Shown here: positions 12,723 to 23,799 of the stretch, one piece after another
Numbering within the stretch: the stretch's first letter is position 1
Layout of the letters: every line of letters starts with the position of its first letter
NCBI GenBank assembly: GCA_948099385.1
Contig: CANUEZ040000105.1
Coordinates: 310,001-374,000 of the forward strand
Length of the DNA stretch: 64,000 bases
Reading direction: 5' to 3'
Source of the DNA: Fasciola hepatica
Taxonomy: Eukaryota > Platyhelminthes > Trematoda > Plagiorchiida > Fasciolidae
Translations under genes and position numbers: made by a program
The notes under the pieces: generated by a model
The model's database searches: none
Seen by the model: the letters and a program-made list of their open reading frames with translations, nothing else
Told to the model about the DNA's origin: nothing

Positions 12723-13173
12723 CTGGAATTTTGATGAAGCATTCATGTATCTGTTCGTTGTAAAACCAAAGGGAGTAATAGAGTCATTAGGTCTGGTATT
12801 TTCCTTACAATGCGTTCTGCAATAACCAAACAGAAAACATGGTTCAATTCCCAATGAGTATATTGCAGTACACAGGTTCAGGCTTATCCGCACTGTTGTA
12901 AACTATTAGGCGCATGCAGTTTTCAACATTCTAATTACCTCTTTTCGAATAGCATACCGCCAATTGAAAAATTCCACCCCCTCACAATTTGTAAATTTGG
13001 GGTTATCTTCTTTCGGGTATTTGAAAATTCCAGCAACAACTGATTTTTAGCATAAATTGAATACGTCTTAGTGTTTATTACAGGAATGCACACTGATCAA
13101 GTGGAAGGGTGAATAACTATGTAGTTGTAATGAAAAAAGCGTAAATCAAATGCTCAGCATGAAGACAACTCAC

Positions 13174-13200
13174 AGTTTTGTTTACGTCTTATTGTAGCAC
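13174..13200 (-). CDS. Candidate 27-nt micro-exon C, copy 1
   Basis: A minus-strand acceptor (TTTATCATCCAG) and donor (GTGAGTTG) bracket 27 bases. In phase 1 they encode ATIRRKQN plus shared codons at both ends. The exon is symmetric (phase 1 to phase 1), so it keeps the frame between exons B and D. Very short symmetric exons are known in schistosome micro-exon genes; this locus is not recognised as one of those families. Identical in copy 2 (44052-44078). Confidence 0.35.
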
Positions 13201-13452
13201 CTGGATGATAAATTAGTGTAGTTATGAAAATATTATAAAGATGACTAATTTTTATCTACGGACAATTTTCTTTTCCAATGTTTGGCACGGAAAAACACTA
13301 GTTGCAATTGAATCAAATGAAGTTTCAAGTCATACTCATCAAGATTTGGTTTGAAATCATAAAATTTGATTAAAGGCGTTCATGGGAGTAGCAGGGATTT
13401 GAAATCCAGTGAAAGGGGATAGGAATTTCATGGATTAGACGACGATAGTTAC

Positions 13453-13687
13453 CTGTCACGTGAATGAAATTCACAGGCTTTATCTCCTTTGACTTCATCC
13501 AATTGTGAATCTCACGGTTTACTTCTTGGACCTCATGATCCAAACATACCTTTTCCACATTTGAATCCGATCCTTTGACAGCAAAGAACATGTGAAACTT
13601 GCCATTTCTCCTGTGTGTAAAATCATCTTCACATCCCAAATATTGTCTTCCTAATGTACTACTCGCATAAAAACCAAGTAACGAAAT
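13453..13687 (-). CDS. Candidate exon B, unknown gene, copy 1
   Basis: A 235-nt minus-strand exon with acceptor CTTCCCTTGAAG and donor GACAG/GTAACT, starting in phase 0 and ending in phase 1. It encodes 78 residues including LGCEDDFTHRRNGKFHMFF, AVKGSDSNVEKVCLDHEV and NREIHNWMKSKEIKPVNF. This is the most protein-like stretch in the unit, mixed in charge with spaced Cys and Trp. An alternative acceptor (TAACCCACAG) lies 39 bases upstream. Not identified. Confidence 0.5.
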
Positions 13688-13773
13688 CTTCAAGGGAAGA
13701 GATTTGGAGGTTAGTTTGTAATTTTCTGTGGGTTATAATTTATTCATATTTGCTTACAAACACAATCACTTAC

Positions 13774-13883
13774 GAATTCACAAGCCGAGACGTCTTTGTT
13801 ATTCCAAGTGGCGTTCAGCAAAAGTCCCATATTTTGCACTGGTGTTTCACTGCCTAATTCACTTGAAATATCGACTTCAAAGT
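13774..13883 (-). CDS. Candidate exon A, unknown gene, copy 1
   Basis: A 110-nt minus-strand exon with a good acceptor (pyrimidine-rich, GTTGCAG) and a consensus donor (TTC/GTAAGTG). It takes two bases to finish a split codon and ends in phase 0, as exon B requires through an 86-base intron. It encodes FEVDISSELGSETPVQ and MGLLLNATWNNKDVSACEF. NAT is a potential N-glycosylation site. The copy 2 counterpart shows no difference that I noticed. Confidence 0.5.
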
Positions 13884-14062
13884 CTGCAACGGGAATCACA
13901 TGGGTTGAAAAATGTAATGAGCTTCAGCGTGATTAGTCTACTCCAATATAAATTGTAAGCAGCCAGACAACATGGCTGGTGGGTACACCATACTGCGAAA
14001 AGCTTGTTGGAGCTTACCAATTATGCTCCAATCATTATCTAGTGTGAAATACAAAGAAGGAT

Positions 14063-14330
14063 TTATTGAGAAGAATACGTCATTGAAGTTCTCACAGTTG
14101 GTTCATCAAACAAAGAATAAGGTGTGACGGAAATAATCTTACACTCAGTAGGCGCACCGGATGTTTTGTATATGAATTGAATGTAAACAAGTGCACATAA
14201 TATCTCGCTTGTATACATGCTGTTCCAACGTTGATCAACGACGAACATAAAAAAGCGTCTACACAGCTGCTTTATATGTGGCAAAATGTGTGCCCACGCA
14301 GACACAGTATCGATCACTGTGTATGTGTGA
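14063..14330 (-). CDS. Possible exon between the 58-nt exon and exon A, copy 1
   Basis: A minus-strand frame containing DTVSAWAHILPHIKQLCRRF and VVDQRWNSMYTSEILCALVY runs to a stop at 14063. An acceptor-like ATACACAG lies just before GATACTGTG and would accept a phase 1 donor from the 58-nt exon. No good donor in the phase needed by exon A was found; the only candidate is a weak CCG/GTGCGC. It may be an exon, an alternative 3' end or chance. Copy 2 (44941-45270) differs at several residues and is open further upstream. Confidence 0.3.
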
Positions 14331-14972
14331 CGATCGATGGGCGAAATGATTTTAGCTAATATCGTTATGTTCTATTTGACCGAATCAAATGTGTTGAATG
14401 GTCAGCTGAATTCACCACACTGTTCCCACGGATAATTTGTTGGTGATCATTTGGTTTCAAGTATAAATGTGACCAGACGATTTCTGACAGTGCACCAGGA
14501 ATAAAATCACAGTTGTTAGGCAGTGCCGAACCTAATTTATTTCTCACAATTTTATTCATTTTGAAGAAGAATCTGCCGATCCAATATTGAAAGTGCAGTT
14601 ATCAAGCGAGGTTTAGGTTTAGAATATTCGGCTCGGGGACAACTAACTATATGCTGTTCATGAGATATACATATATATACATCACACTGCACATGGATTC
14701 AGGTATGGTGCCATCATGAACAACAAAGAAAAAACGGTACATTCAAATTTAGCGTGTTGATATCTCAAAAGAAGACCCTTTTAAAAAGTTGTTGTCAGCA
14801 GCAAGAAAAATCGAAATGCCCAGTGTAACACCACACCACTCAGATGATATTACTCAAGGTTTCTCAAAAACGTGAAGCTTCTTGGCCCGATTGTTTCAAC
14901 CAAGAAATTGCGTTTTTCATTTTTGTAAATATTAACCGGAAAACAGAACATTTTGTTTCTCACTGCACTCAC

Positions 14973-15030
14973 TCCCATCGACCAAATAGATTGTGACGCA
15001 CTCGTACGACTGAGCAATACCCAATGGAAG
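14973..15030 (-). CDS. Candidate 58-nt exon, unknown gene, copy 1
   Basis: A minus-strand acceptor (TGTTTCTTCAG) and strong donor (GGGA/GTGAGT) enclose 58 bases encoding LPLGIAQSYECVTIYLVDG. It starts in phase 0, as the exon at 15289-15475 ends, and ends in phase 1, as exon A begins. Joining to exon A would give Asn at the split codon. Copy 2 (45851-45908) is identical. Confidence 0.4.
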
Positions 15031-15288
15031 CTGAAGAAACAATCCCATTCATCGCATGCACCAACAACTTTGAGCAAGTAAACCACAAAAGGAAATAATT
15101 TTCTTTAATTTTCTGCTGACACTGTCAAATGTGACCCCAGGAACCAAGCCGTGTTTCCACTGGAATTGCCATCTGATTCTGTTTCAACGCAAAGGAAAAC
15201 TGTCAGAAACTGATCACGCATTCTAAATGCAACTGTTACTTTGAAAAAAGAAACAGATTTAAATGAGGAAGTAATCATGAAATCCTAC

Positions 15289-15475
15289 CGAATTCCTCCG
15301 GTATTGCCAGGGATTCAAAGTTCTAAGAATGAAGTTACAAAGGTCAGCTTGGGGTACTTTCCGAAGAATTCTGAAGGATATCACGTTGACTATTTTCCTT
15401 CCTTGCACGGAAACACAGATTCCATTAACCCATGAGGAGTAACATCGTGGAATCGTGCAACATTCATTGAATGTT
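15289..15475 (-). CDS. Candidate Cys-rich exon, unknown gene, copy 1
   Basis: A 187-nt minus-strand exon with a strong acceptor (CACTTTCTATATCAG) and a moderate donor (TTCG/GTAGGA). It encodes TFNECCTIPRCYSSWVNGIC, then VSVQGRKIVNVISFRILRKV and a tail ending in NPWQYRRNS. Five Cys within about 45 residues suggest a secreted or extracellular domain. It needs two bases from an upstream exon, which I could not find. Copy 2 lies at 46167-46353. Confidence 0.4.
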
Positions 15476-16235
15476 CTGATATAGAAAGTGATAGGAACCC
15501 AAATTGACATCACGTGTCAACTGGTCATGCAACTGACCACTACCGTCATATGGAGATACATACGAAAAACAAGTATATGAGTAACATTGGACAGGTAACT
15601 CAAAAATGTTATCTGGATGATTGTCGTGTCCATGTATGAAGTGGGTTTTGCTTCATTGAACTGGCACGTGAGTCGGGTGGAACGGATTCATCGGGTACCT
15701 CCAATCACTCTGCATAATGGCAATCGGATATGATAACATGAAAAGATCCGTGTGAGGAACATAAGGCCAATGTTGCAAAAGCACGCACATTCTCGAATAG
15801 TGTGATAACTAGTCAGACGAGAGTAAGTCCAGGCCTGCTATAAAAAAGAATGGCGGTAGAGAAATTTAATTATCTGGCTTCGTAGGTGGTGAGCAAATGA
15901 TCGGAGACCCTGGAATAGTATTAGTCAGGCAATAAGTAATTAGGAGGACGATTGATAAAAATGTGATTAAATTACCAACGACCTGGAGAGTTAGAATTCT
16001 TGATCCACGCAAACGTTCTTTCTTGTATGATGGAGGCTAAAAATGTGATTGCAACGTAGCTATTAAAAAAAACAGGAATCTGTGCAATTTATTCTAGCGG
16101 TGAAATGGAGGAAATTGCGGTTTGCGGTAAATTTGTAGGTATGGATTGAGGAAGGAATCCATACAGGAAGTATTTTAGGCACGAGGAGTCATAATCTTTT
16201 ATTATACAAGATCTACTTACATTTTTCGCATTCAT

Positions 16236-16330
16236 CAGTTCAAAACCGCAAGCTGGAATCGAACCGTTGACACTCTGCTTAGAGGAAAAATGTTCAAACA
16301 CACAATCCTAACCGTCAATAACACGGACGC
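16236..16330 (-). mobile_element. tRNA-like SINE candidate, copy 1 (copy 2: 47115-47209)
   Basis: On the minus strand, CGGTTAGGATTGTG is followed, about 48 bases after GGTTAGG begins, by box B GGTTCGATTCC (16255-16265). The block between them, TTGAAC..TTTTTCCTC..AAGCAGAG, resembles the long variable arm of Leu/Ser tRNA-derived repeats. No clean acceptor stem is seen, so it is not called as a tRNA gene. A donor-like AAT/GTAAGTAG lies just downstream. Confidence 0.4.
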
Positions 16331-19300
16331 CCAATTTGTGCAGCATCTACCCGGTAAGCAGACTGTCATCGGTTCGGTTCCCTGGGCTGTTGATTGTGAA
16401 AAATGCAAGGGGATATTCCACTTCGCAATCCATATGGACTGGGAAATTAGGAACTTTATAATAATTGTCCTTAGATGCAGAATAGAGTGTACATTTCTTG
16501 CAAAACTGAATGATGATGCTAGTGCTGGTTCGGTTTTCAGAAAATTTACTTGTTACTTATAACAAATTACCTCATTTAACCGTCTAGTCAGATTTGTTAT
16601 GTGCAGTGCTCATAGAATGTTTGAAACTCGGAAGCAGGACACGACGAACATTGAACAAAACGATTTTTTTTCTTATTTGTCAAAGGATAGTACCGAAATC
16701 CGAGATTCTGACAGACTAGAAGTGTAGAAATATGGGCAAAAATGAGTCCGGTCTAACATCGTTCTAGATTGAATTCTGCTTGACCACGATGAGATGTGTC
16801 GTAAACCCGGCGCCATTTTGCTATATGCAATCGACATGACCGCGATTATAAGGCGTTACTCATTCACTGGTACAATCGTATTTATAAGGACCGTCTACTG
16901 ATGAGATTTTGGACGGATACTGCTTCCGTATTGGACACAATATTTACCCTTGAATCTAGAGCACAGACTGTAATTGAGCGATCCATTTATTCCAGCAACA
17001 TGCCCAGAGTGAACCAATATGAGTGCTGAAGTCAACGCAAGTCAATGGATAATTTCATGTATTCAGCAGCGGGTGACCATTAACTAATAACGAGAAGTGA
17101 GAGACAATCAGGCGGATGATAACACTTCGGCTGGCAAACAAGATGAACATCGAACTGATCGATCGAAACTTGAAGTAAAACTCCTAATGGTCCTCCACAT
17201 TTTCAGATCAAGAACAGGATTGAAGATTGCTTAGGACTGCAACAGACCGAACCTCCGTGTACTTAGTCCAACGATGACTTCAGATTGGCGACCAGAGAAT
17301 GTGCAAAACCTTGTTGGTTAATAAAGGAAATTTATTTACTCCGGAAGAGCTCAATTCTGTTAGCGCAAATCTCAATAACATTGGAGGACATTTCCATGAA
17401 ATTCGGTGTTCTTGGGGAGATGTGACAGTCGGGTCAATTAAAAAATGTCACTAAATTTATTGTAAGAGCTGGATTTCCGGCGGAAGGTTCATCAATACTT
17501 ACGAAGTGGAATATATTCATTTACCATTTTATAATTAGAAAACAAGAACGAGATACTTCATTCAAGCAGTGGTAACAAAAGACTGATAAATACACTACGA
17601 GAGAGAATTTTCTCATTTCATCCTTAATCGGCAATGGATGGTGGGCGTTTGTCACAAAATGGGATGGGACATACAAAAACAACGATCGAATATCTAATAG
17701 AAGAAAAACTTGATTTCTGACGACTGAATTCAGCTTCCAATCAGAATGGCTATTTCTTCTAATGTGCACTCATGATAGTGAATAAATGGCCAAGATGTTG
17801 TTTTTTGATCTTTCAGTGTAGATTCAATTCCTCCGCGGTGATTTGTTCAATGTCAACAGCTCAGTAGTGGACCGATTGCTTTGTCAGAACGCTATTTGGG
17901 TTACCATTCCCCTCTGCAACTCAGTGGTGCGCTTTGCACATGAGCCACTTCGTTGTATGTGCTGCAAAGTCATGTGGAATAAAAGTCTTTTTATCGGCAA
18001 ACTCGTACAAGTTAAAGTTTTCCTAATCGTCTATTGCTACTGTTCTGCTGAGTTCATATTGAACCCGTTCAAGTCAATCCACTCTTGACGCGTTCCTTGT
18101 CACCATTTCATATTGACGATCACGAGGACAAAACTTCGATAAACACAATGATGCTGAAAATTCAATCATGCAAGACACCAAGTTAAACTTGGAATACTTT
18201 CCGTAACTTTGGCAACGCACATATATTTCAAACTGGAACTATAGAATCGACGAAATCCTTATTTTGAGGAATACATTCCTCATAATTAGTCATCATATCG
18301 TTATGCGGAATCGACTGTTCCAGTCCGCACGAAATGTGATATTCACAGGTTCCTCGTGCAGATTTCATTCTATTTGGATGAGAGCTTTGAATTTACCAAG
18401 TGCTTCCATAAAGATTGAGTCTTGTATATATGGTGCTGTGTTTCGGGTGTACAAGAGTCCGGTGCGTCAAACGTACAGAATTGTAGTGTTGAGGAAGAAT
18501 GTATCAATAGAAATCTAACTCCCACATTCACAATGTATTTCTACTTTATTAGATAATGACTTCGGATATCTGAACACATTACACAGCACGAAAGTGGCTT
18601 CGTGTGTCGGAAAACTTTATGATGTGATCGGATTAGTAGCTTGAATTCCAGCGAGATCCCACGTTACGCTGCCTACCAGGCCCAACTACAATAACTTAAC
18701 ACGGGATGAATTATACGTGGGCTCAACTCCCTACCCATCTGCGTGCTACACAACACATGGGCTTTGCGAGTAAATGGCGTAGTAGTTGAATTTTGAAACA
18801 AATTACTCGAAAGCTAGTTAGTGGGCAGTACGTATGACCCTATGTATGTTTCATAGATAGATTATGAATACGGTATCTGCCTCACTATCATGTGGGAACT
18901 ATCGTTGATGACAACTAAACACTGTATACGAATTAACGGTGACTGGACTGTGAAAGCTTTCAAGGGAAGGAATCAATCCACCTCCAGTTTAGAAGCGAAT
19001 CAGTGGTTTGATTTCCGATACAAATGTACACCAGGTATTCTGGGGCAGCACGTGGTCGTTGCTGAATCCTCGTCCCAGGCTGTGTCATAGACACACAACT
19101 TGAGTCTGGTGCTTCCGACTGAACAGTTGGTCGGATAACGTAAGTTTAGCATGTGAAAGTTGAAGTTCACAGTTCAATCCATCAAACGAGAATCCCATCG
19201 ATCGCACACACTACCCAGAAATAATTGCGAGATACATAAATATCTAAGGTGTTTGATTGACCCTGGTTTTGGAAAGATATAGATTTTCGGCTGGTTTCTT

Positions 19301-19927
19301 AGTCACGTGATGTCGTACGTTTTAAACGAACATCTTGGATAACTGTTCTTGTTTCATTACACTGACGTCCATCTTACACGGGCGCATTCGATACTCATCG
19401 TCTTTACACTGTTTAATGCCTCACTCCAACAGTGACGTGTGGCTCACCTCATTGAAACTAATATTCATTGACATATATCACACGTTTGAACGATATTTGT
19501 TCTGTTTATCATGCTTCCTGTGCGCTTATGTTCAATAAACATCCCTCTTACAGGAGTGGTTTCTTTCAGCTGACCCAATACAGAGCACAACAATGATGAT
19601 ATTTCTTCCCCATTTCGAGCGATCTACACACCGCAAATTACGACAGTTTAAAGTTATCAAAACCGTGTACGAATAAACTTAAACACCTCCATACATAGGT
19701 CGAGATTCGCGTGCGGAAAAACGCTATTGAAGTTTTAGAAATGAACAATGGAAAAAGAGATTTTCTCTTCTTTTATTCAACTTTTGTCTTCTGTCCCCAG
19801 ATCGGTTTCTTGAAAGGAAACTCGTTCAAAGAATGCCCAAAAATCACCGAAGAAACTATAAAGAAGAAAGATTTACTTATTGGTTAACCATTTGAAGGTG
19901 ATACGATAGGTGAAATCCTAAATCAAA
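16331..19927. other. Unassigned sequence, copy 1 (copy 2: 47210-50820)
   Basis: Contains several short frames of 60-85 codons (17521-17769 minus, 17843-18088 plus, 18264-18518 plus, 18890-19090 plus) and the dispersed repeat at 18045-18144. None has a motif I recognise. From about 16608 onward it is also present in the inverted arm. Small indels between the copies are frequent from about 17 kb. Confidence 0.4.
18045..18144 (-). repeat. Dispersed repeat, member B
   Basis: Reverse-complement relative of 4139-4226, about 14 kb away in the same unit. Weaker similarity may extend towards 17900, where both have a TCCACATG block. Further copies lie at the duplicated positions in copy 2 (about 35011 and 48940-49040) and in the inverted arm (about 62490-62590). 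Confidence 0.6.
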
Positions 19928-20407
19928 TTGATGCCGCCATCTTACATTCTGTTTCCTGGTACTCTTCTGATCCACATTCAAAACAAGGATAAACTGCTGA
20001 TGCTGACCTCATCAATGGTTCTGTGCTCTTTCAGATGTGTTCGTGACGCATCTTATGTGGGTCAAAAGGCACGACAGCTATCCACTCGGATCAAAGAGCA
20101 TCACCAAAGCTGGTTAAGCCAAGGACAGACAGCATCGATAAACAGCGCAATGTTAGCATACCCTGTTGACACCAGACATCAGGTTAATCCAAACCCGATT
20201 TTCTAAGTTGTGTATTGTGTTCCCCCAAGCAAATATGAGGGCGTGGGTTTAAGCACTCTAGAGATGGGTGAAGCTATTGGATTCAGGAAACTGACCACAG
20301 ACTTCTGCGCCCTAAAGCGTGTGATTCAGACACTTCAACTCCCATGGCCTAGGATCGATCGAGTCCGAATGAATCTGTCTTCCTGTCACGCAGAGAGCGT
20401 AAGTTAG
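19928..20407 (+). pseudogene. Penelope-like element GIY-YIG fragment, copy 1
   Basis: The plus-strand frame carries KDKLLMLTSSMVLCSFRCV, then DASYVGQKARQLSTRIKEHH and SINSAMLAYPVDTRHQVNPN, a stop, then RVIQTLQLPWPRI. This is the order of the C-terminal GIY-YIG endonuclease region of Penelope-like elements, with YVGQ..R.L..R..EH at its core. No RT lies directly upstream, so it is a separate fragment from the RT at 7852. The internal stop at the end of NPIF makes it a relic. Confidence 0.75.
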
Positions 20408-20560
20408 ATAGACCAATCAAATGACAAGGACAAGTCGGTCGTTGGCAAACCCCTGTCCATGATTGGTGTTTATTCCATGTATATACGCATGGTTTCCGCC
20501 TAATGGCTCCCATGTAATTTGTAAACGGCTTAAGAATGAATCACTGAAAAGCAATTTTTT

Positions 20561-20785
20561 CGCCAAATTGGACTTCTGTGTGTAATCGCCATTATCTTGT
20601 CCACGACGAAGTTGAATTAGAATGTAGAAACGGGAGATCCCTGTCGAACACCACCGGTCGTTTCGAAAGTACTAGATAGTTTACCGTAAACTCTTACACG
20701 ACCAGAAGTATAGAGGTGCAATTATTTCAGTAGATTCACGAACTTCTGGGACATACCTCTCCAGTGAAGCGCACTAGGGAATAGT
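20561..20785 (-). mobile_element. RTE-type RT domain fragment, copy 1
   Basis: The minus-strand translation reads MSQKFVNLLK, a stop, then SGRVRVYGKLSSTFETTGGV, RQGSPVSTF, another stop and FNFVVDKIM. This corresponds to the RT block before and around motif B of RTE-like elements (GVRQGCPLSPFLFNFVID). Two in-frame stops mark it as dead. It points away from the plus-strand RTE fragment that starts about 75 bases on. Confidence 0.7.
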
Positions 20786-20859
20786 GAGAAGCCGTGTGAT
20801 TACGTGGACGAGTTTGTCTGCTTGTTCGCACCTTCGAAATGTAAAGTAATGTTGCAACA

Positions 20860-21642
20860 CAGTGGATTTCAACGATTCCGAGTTTGATGTTCAATGTGGA
20901 GGAACTAACAATTGTTGACAGATTTAGTCCTATCGACAGTGGCTTGACGATGGATGGAAGCATGGTATTAGAGATGAGTGCGCATATATCCAAAGCTCAA
21001 ACAGCGTACGCTGGACTGAAGCACATGTGGTGCCGATCGGATATTTCGCAGAAGTTGAAAGGTCATGTTTGCTGTGCCGTGGCATGTTCAGTTTTGTTGC
21101 ATGGTTGAATTATAATCCTGATAATTTCTACCACAGCTAGTTCAGCTTAGTGGACTTGATGGTAAGGACACATGTCACGCATGGTAAAGACTCAACTCCT
21201 GTACCGTTTCGTGTTTTCCGTGGTACTCCTAGTAAGTGAAAGAAACTGCTTGGAGGTTATTAGATGGTTGGACAACAGGGAATGCGAAAATGTACAGCGA
21301 CATTAAGAAAAGTAGGTGCCTCACATCTTCGTGGTTGGGATCCAAAAGACCCAGTTGAGTGGATACATAGAAGGATGTGACAGCGAAGCGTGAACAGTGG
21401 CCGTCGTGTTGTCACTTTCTAGACAATCAGGTTGATTGATCAATTTGCGTATGTGCAGTTTGACTGTGTATTCTGTGCTAGATATTATGGCGCTATTTTC
21501 TTTTCCCACCACTGTTATTCCACTCCCAGTCCATCTTGTATATTCATTCTTTCTACTTCCACTTGCAACATGGTGAGAAGGTCAATGGTCATTAGGACTT
21601 GCCCTTCTGTTTAGCACTGTGCAATGATGATGATGATGATAA
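20860..21642 (+). mobile_element. RTE-type element 3' end with (ATG)n tail, copy 1
   Basis: The plus-strand frame reads DGSMVLEMSAHISKAQTAYA, GLKHMWCRSDISQKLKGHV and ACSVLLHG, matching the post-RT region of RTE-like trematode elements (ISKARAAYAGLKHLWCRRDIS..KGRVY..VRSVLLYG). A degraded 3' region follows, and the element ends in (ATG)5 at 21624-21638. A short trinucleotide tail is typical of RTE elements. Confidence 0.72.
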
Positions 21643-22330
21643 CGATAAGGATGAATGGAAATTAATTATACATTGTGTATGCATGCACATATAGAGATTC
21701 CCTTTTGATATCAGTGCAAATCCAACATTCGACAGACTTGATAAGTTATTTCCAATTCATCTTCACTCACTCATTGATTGCTCATATTTGCTTTCGGTTG
21801 TTTTCCATTCCCTGTGTGGTCGTGGCTGCGGGATGAATCCCGGAGAAATGCGACTAATATTTTGGAAAGTTGTTTGCATATATTTGTCTGGAACACCTCG
21901 GTTGGACCATGTTTAGTAACCACTAGGCTAGTGCTTATTTTGGTGACACTCCTTTGTCGATAAGACTGAAATTCGGCATCACAATTTGATAACCCAAACG
22001 GCTGTTGTCCCATGAACTACATCTATTCAACATGGGCTGGCGCAGGTTACTTCTTCATTTAGACCGAAGACTCACTTATTTTCCTCTTTTCCATCGGGTT
22101 TTCACGTCGGTCGATAAAGCGAGAATGTTTATTCTTCGTCCGCTTTCTCAAGCTACACCTTACTTCCGTCAACTGGAAGGGCATACTTTCGCTGATTGTA
22201 TTTACTCCTTTACATCGCTTTGATTCGAGGGTCTCTTCAAGTTGTAACTAACTATACTATTTCAACAAACATTGTCGTTCGCCTGTCACACCGACTTTTC
22301 CCCGTCTGTTGTTAATCGTCAGAGCAGCCG

Positions 22331-23050
22331 TCATTTTATCTGCAATTCTTTTTGTATTTGATCAACCTTCTGCGCACACAGACGACCGCTTTTCGGACAA
22401 GAATGATGTGTACTATGAGACTCGTGGAAACGAGGGAATTGACGAAAGGAGGATTTCACACCAGAAATTCTCAAAAATTCAGCTGATGCCTGCACCCGGG
22501 TTGTGAGAATAGGACACTGATTTGGGATGTTAGAGTTTTTGTAAAATCTATGATGAGAATGCGTGGTTTGAACGAAGAGACGTGTATAAGAGAGTGAGTT
22601 ACACTTGAATAGTTCATTGAACCCTAGGCTGATTGGGGTTTGCACGAGCTTTGCATGCATAATTTACATGGGGTCAGGAGCAAGTCGTACAATTAAACGG
22701 ACAATTCAGTTGAAAGTCATTCACCAGGCCATTCTCGAGATCCAGTTGGTACCTATCGACTCTGGATACTAAAGTTAGAGGGAGGATGGTTACAAGATAT
22801 GTGTGAAACGGTTCAGTGACACTAAATTCTAACGGCGACCAAAACTCTACCCATAGAATTACATCCCACCGCTTGAAGAAAGTATGTTGACAACACCATT
22901 TTTCGCTCAAGTTGTTTTCATTCAACAGAAGTTTGGACAAACAAACAATCTTCCACATTTCATTCAGTATTTTCCGTTGACCAGTATTCCTAGAAGGGGC
23001 CCGAAATTTCACAGCGGTGAATAAATAAGACAAACGCGTGTGGTGTAAAT
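22331..23050 (-). mobile_element. CR1-like LINE RT, C-terminal part, copy 1
   Basis: The minus-strand frames read KLLLNENN, FKRWDVI, FSVTEPFHTYLVTI, then FKCNSLSYTRLFVQTTHSHH and FLRISGVKSS. This follows the thumb and connection region after the YADD motif of CR1-like trematode LINEs (LLLNESKC, VT..TYLGVTI, KCNSLSYTL..LVQTT). It is the downstream half of the RT fragment at 26441-27026, from which a 3385 bp segment separates it in copy 1. Confidence 0.6.
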
Positions 23051-23799
23051 GGCATGGTTTGTCTAAGAAAATTAATATGGTTTTTTCAATTTTTGTCATC
23101 GGAACCCAAATTTAAATTGCAGAACGTGGCTGATGAAAGCAAACGTTCGCCAATGCAGATTTGCCGTCAGTCTCCAAGCAAGAAACGTCTAGCTCATCTG
23201 ACTCAGCTCAACAAATTATTGTGTGCAAGTAAAGTTGATGTTTTGTGTGATATTGATTTGATTCAGCCGTGGTCAGTTCAAGCGAAACTTCACTGGTTCA
23301 AATTATGTTCAGCGTTGTTTATATAAGGACCGAGTTACCTGGCACACCTAAGAATGGTACACTTTGAGTGGGGTCACATTAAATATGAGTGTGTTTTAGA
23401 TTTTAGGGTTCAGTGTGTACTTAGAAATCAGTATTTACCTCTTATATGGTATATTTTCGAGAAATTCACGGAACTTCGTTGGTTGGAAGGGTTGATAAAG
23501 CACAATTATGTTTCAATCACTGGAATGTGTTTTTTCCAAGATTGACTTTCGGACTATTTACCTGCTCATTGAGGGTGCAGATTGTGCCGCGTTTCAGTAA
23601 AATGGATCAAAACATGTTTTTTTGTGGGGACTTCAAGGTTGACAGATTGTCTAAGTCCGTGTATAAATTATTGTATCCGGTAGTACGCCTGATTATTTTC
23701 GTTGTTATACAGACCCTAATTTTTCTCCAGCCATGGAAAACACGCCATCGACCTGTTGTAGGGACTGATACGAACTAATATATAGTTTGATACCGTGAA

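Noticed and set aside
16089..16301. Minus-strand frame with QSVNGSIPACGFEL followed by a splice-donor-like site
   Set aside because: It runs through the tRNA-like repeat, so the apparent coding sequence is more simply explained as SINE sequence.
16890..16930. CTGATGAG followed by GGAC, like the core of a schistosome hammerhead ribozyme
   Set aside because: The required GAAA after stem II is missing, stem II pairs poorly and the segment folds better as a simple hairpin (ACGGA/TCCGT). It could be a decayed relic but is not supported.
20736..20993. 85-codon minus-strand frame
   Set aside because: It lies across the start of the plus-strand RTE 3' fragment and is out of frame with the minus-strand RT block, so it is a shadow.
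22309..22506. Plus-strand frame MLIVRAAVILSAILFVF with a signal-peptide-like start
   Set aside because: It is antisense to the recognisable LINE RT frame containing FKCNSLSYTRLFVQTTHSHH.
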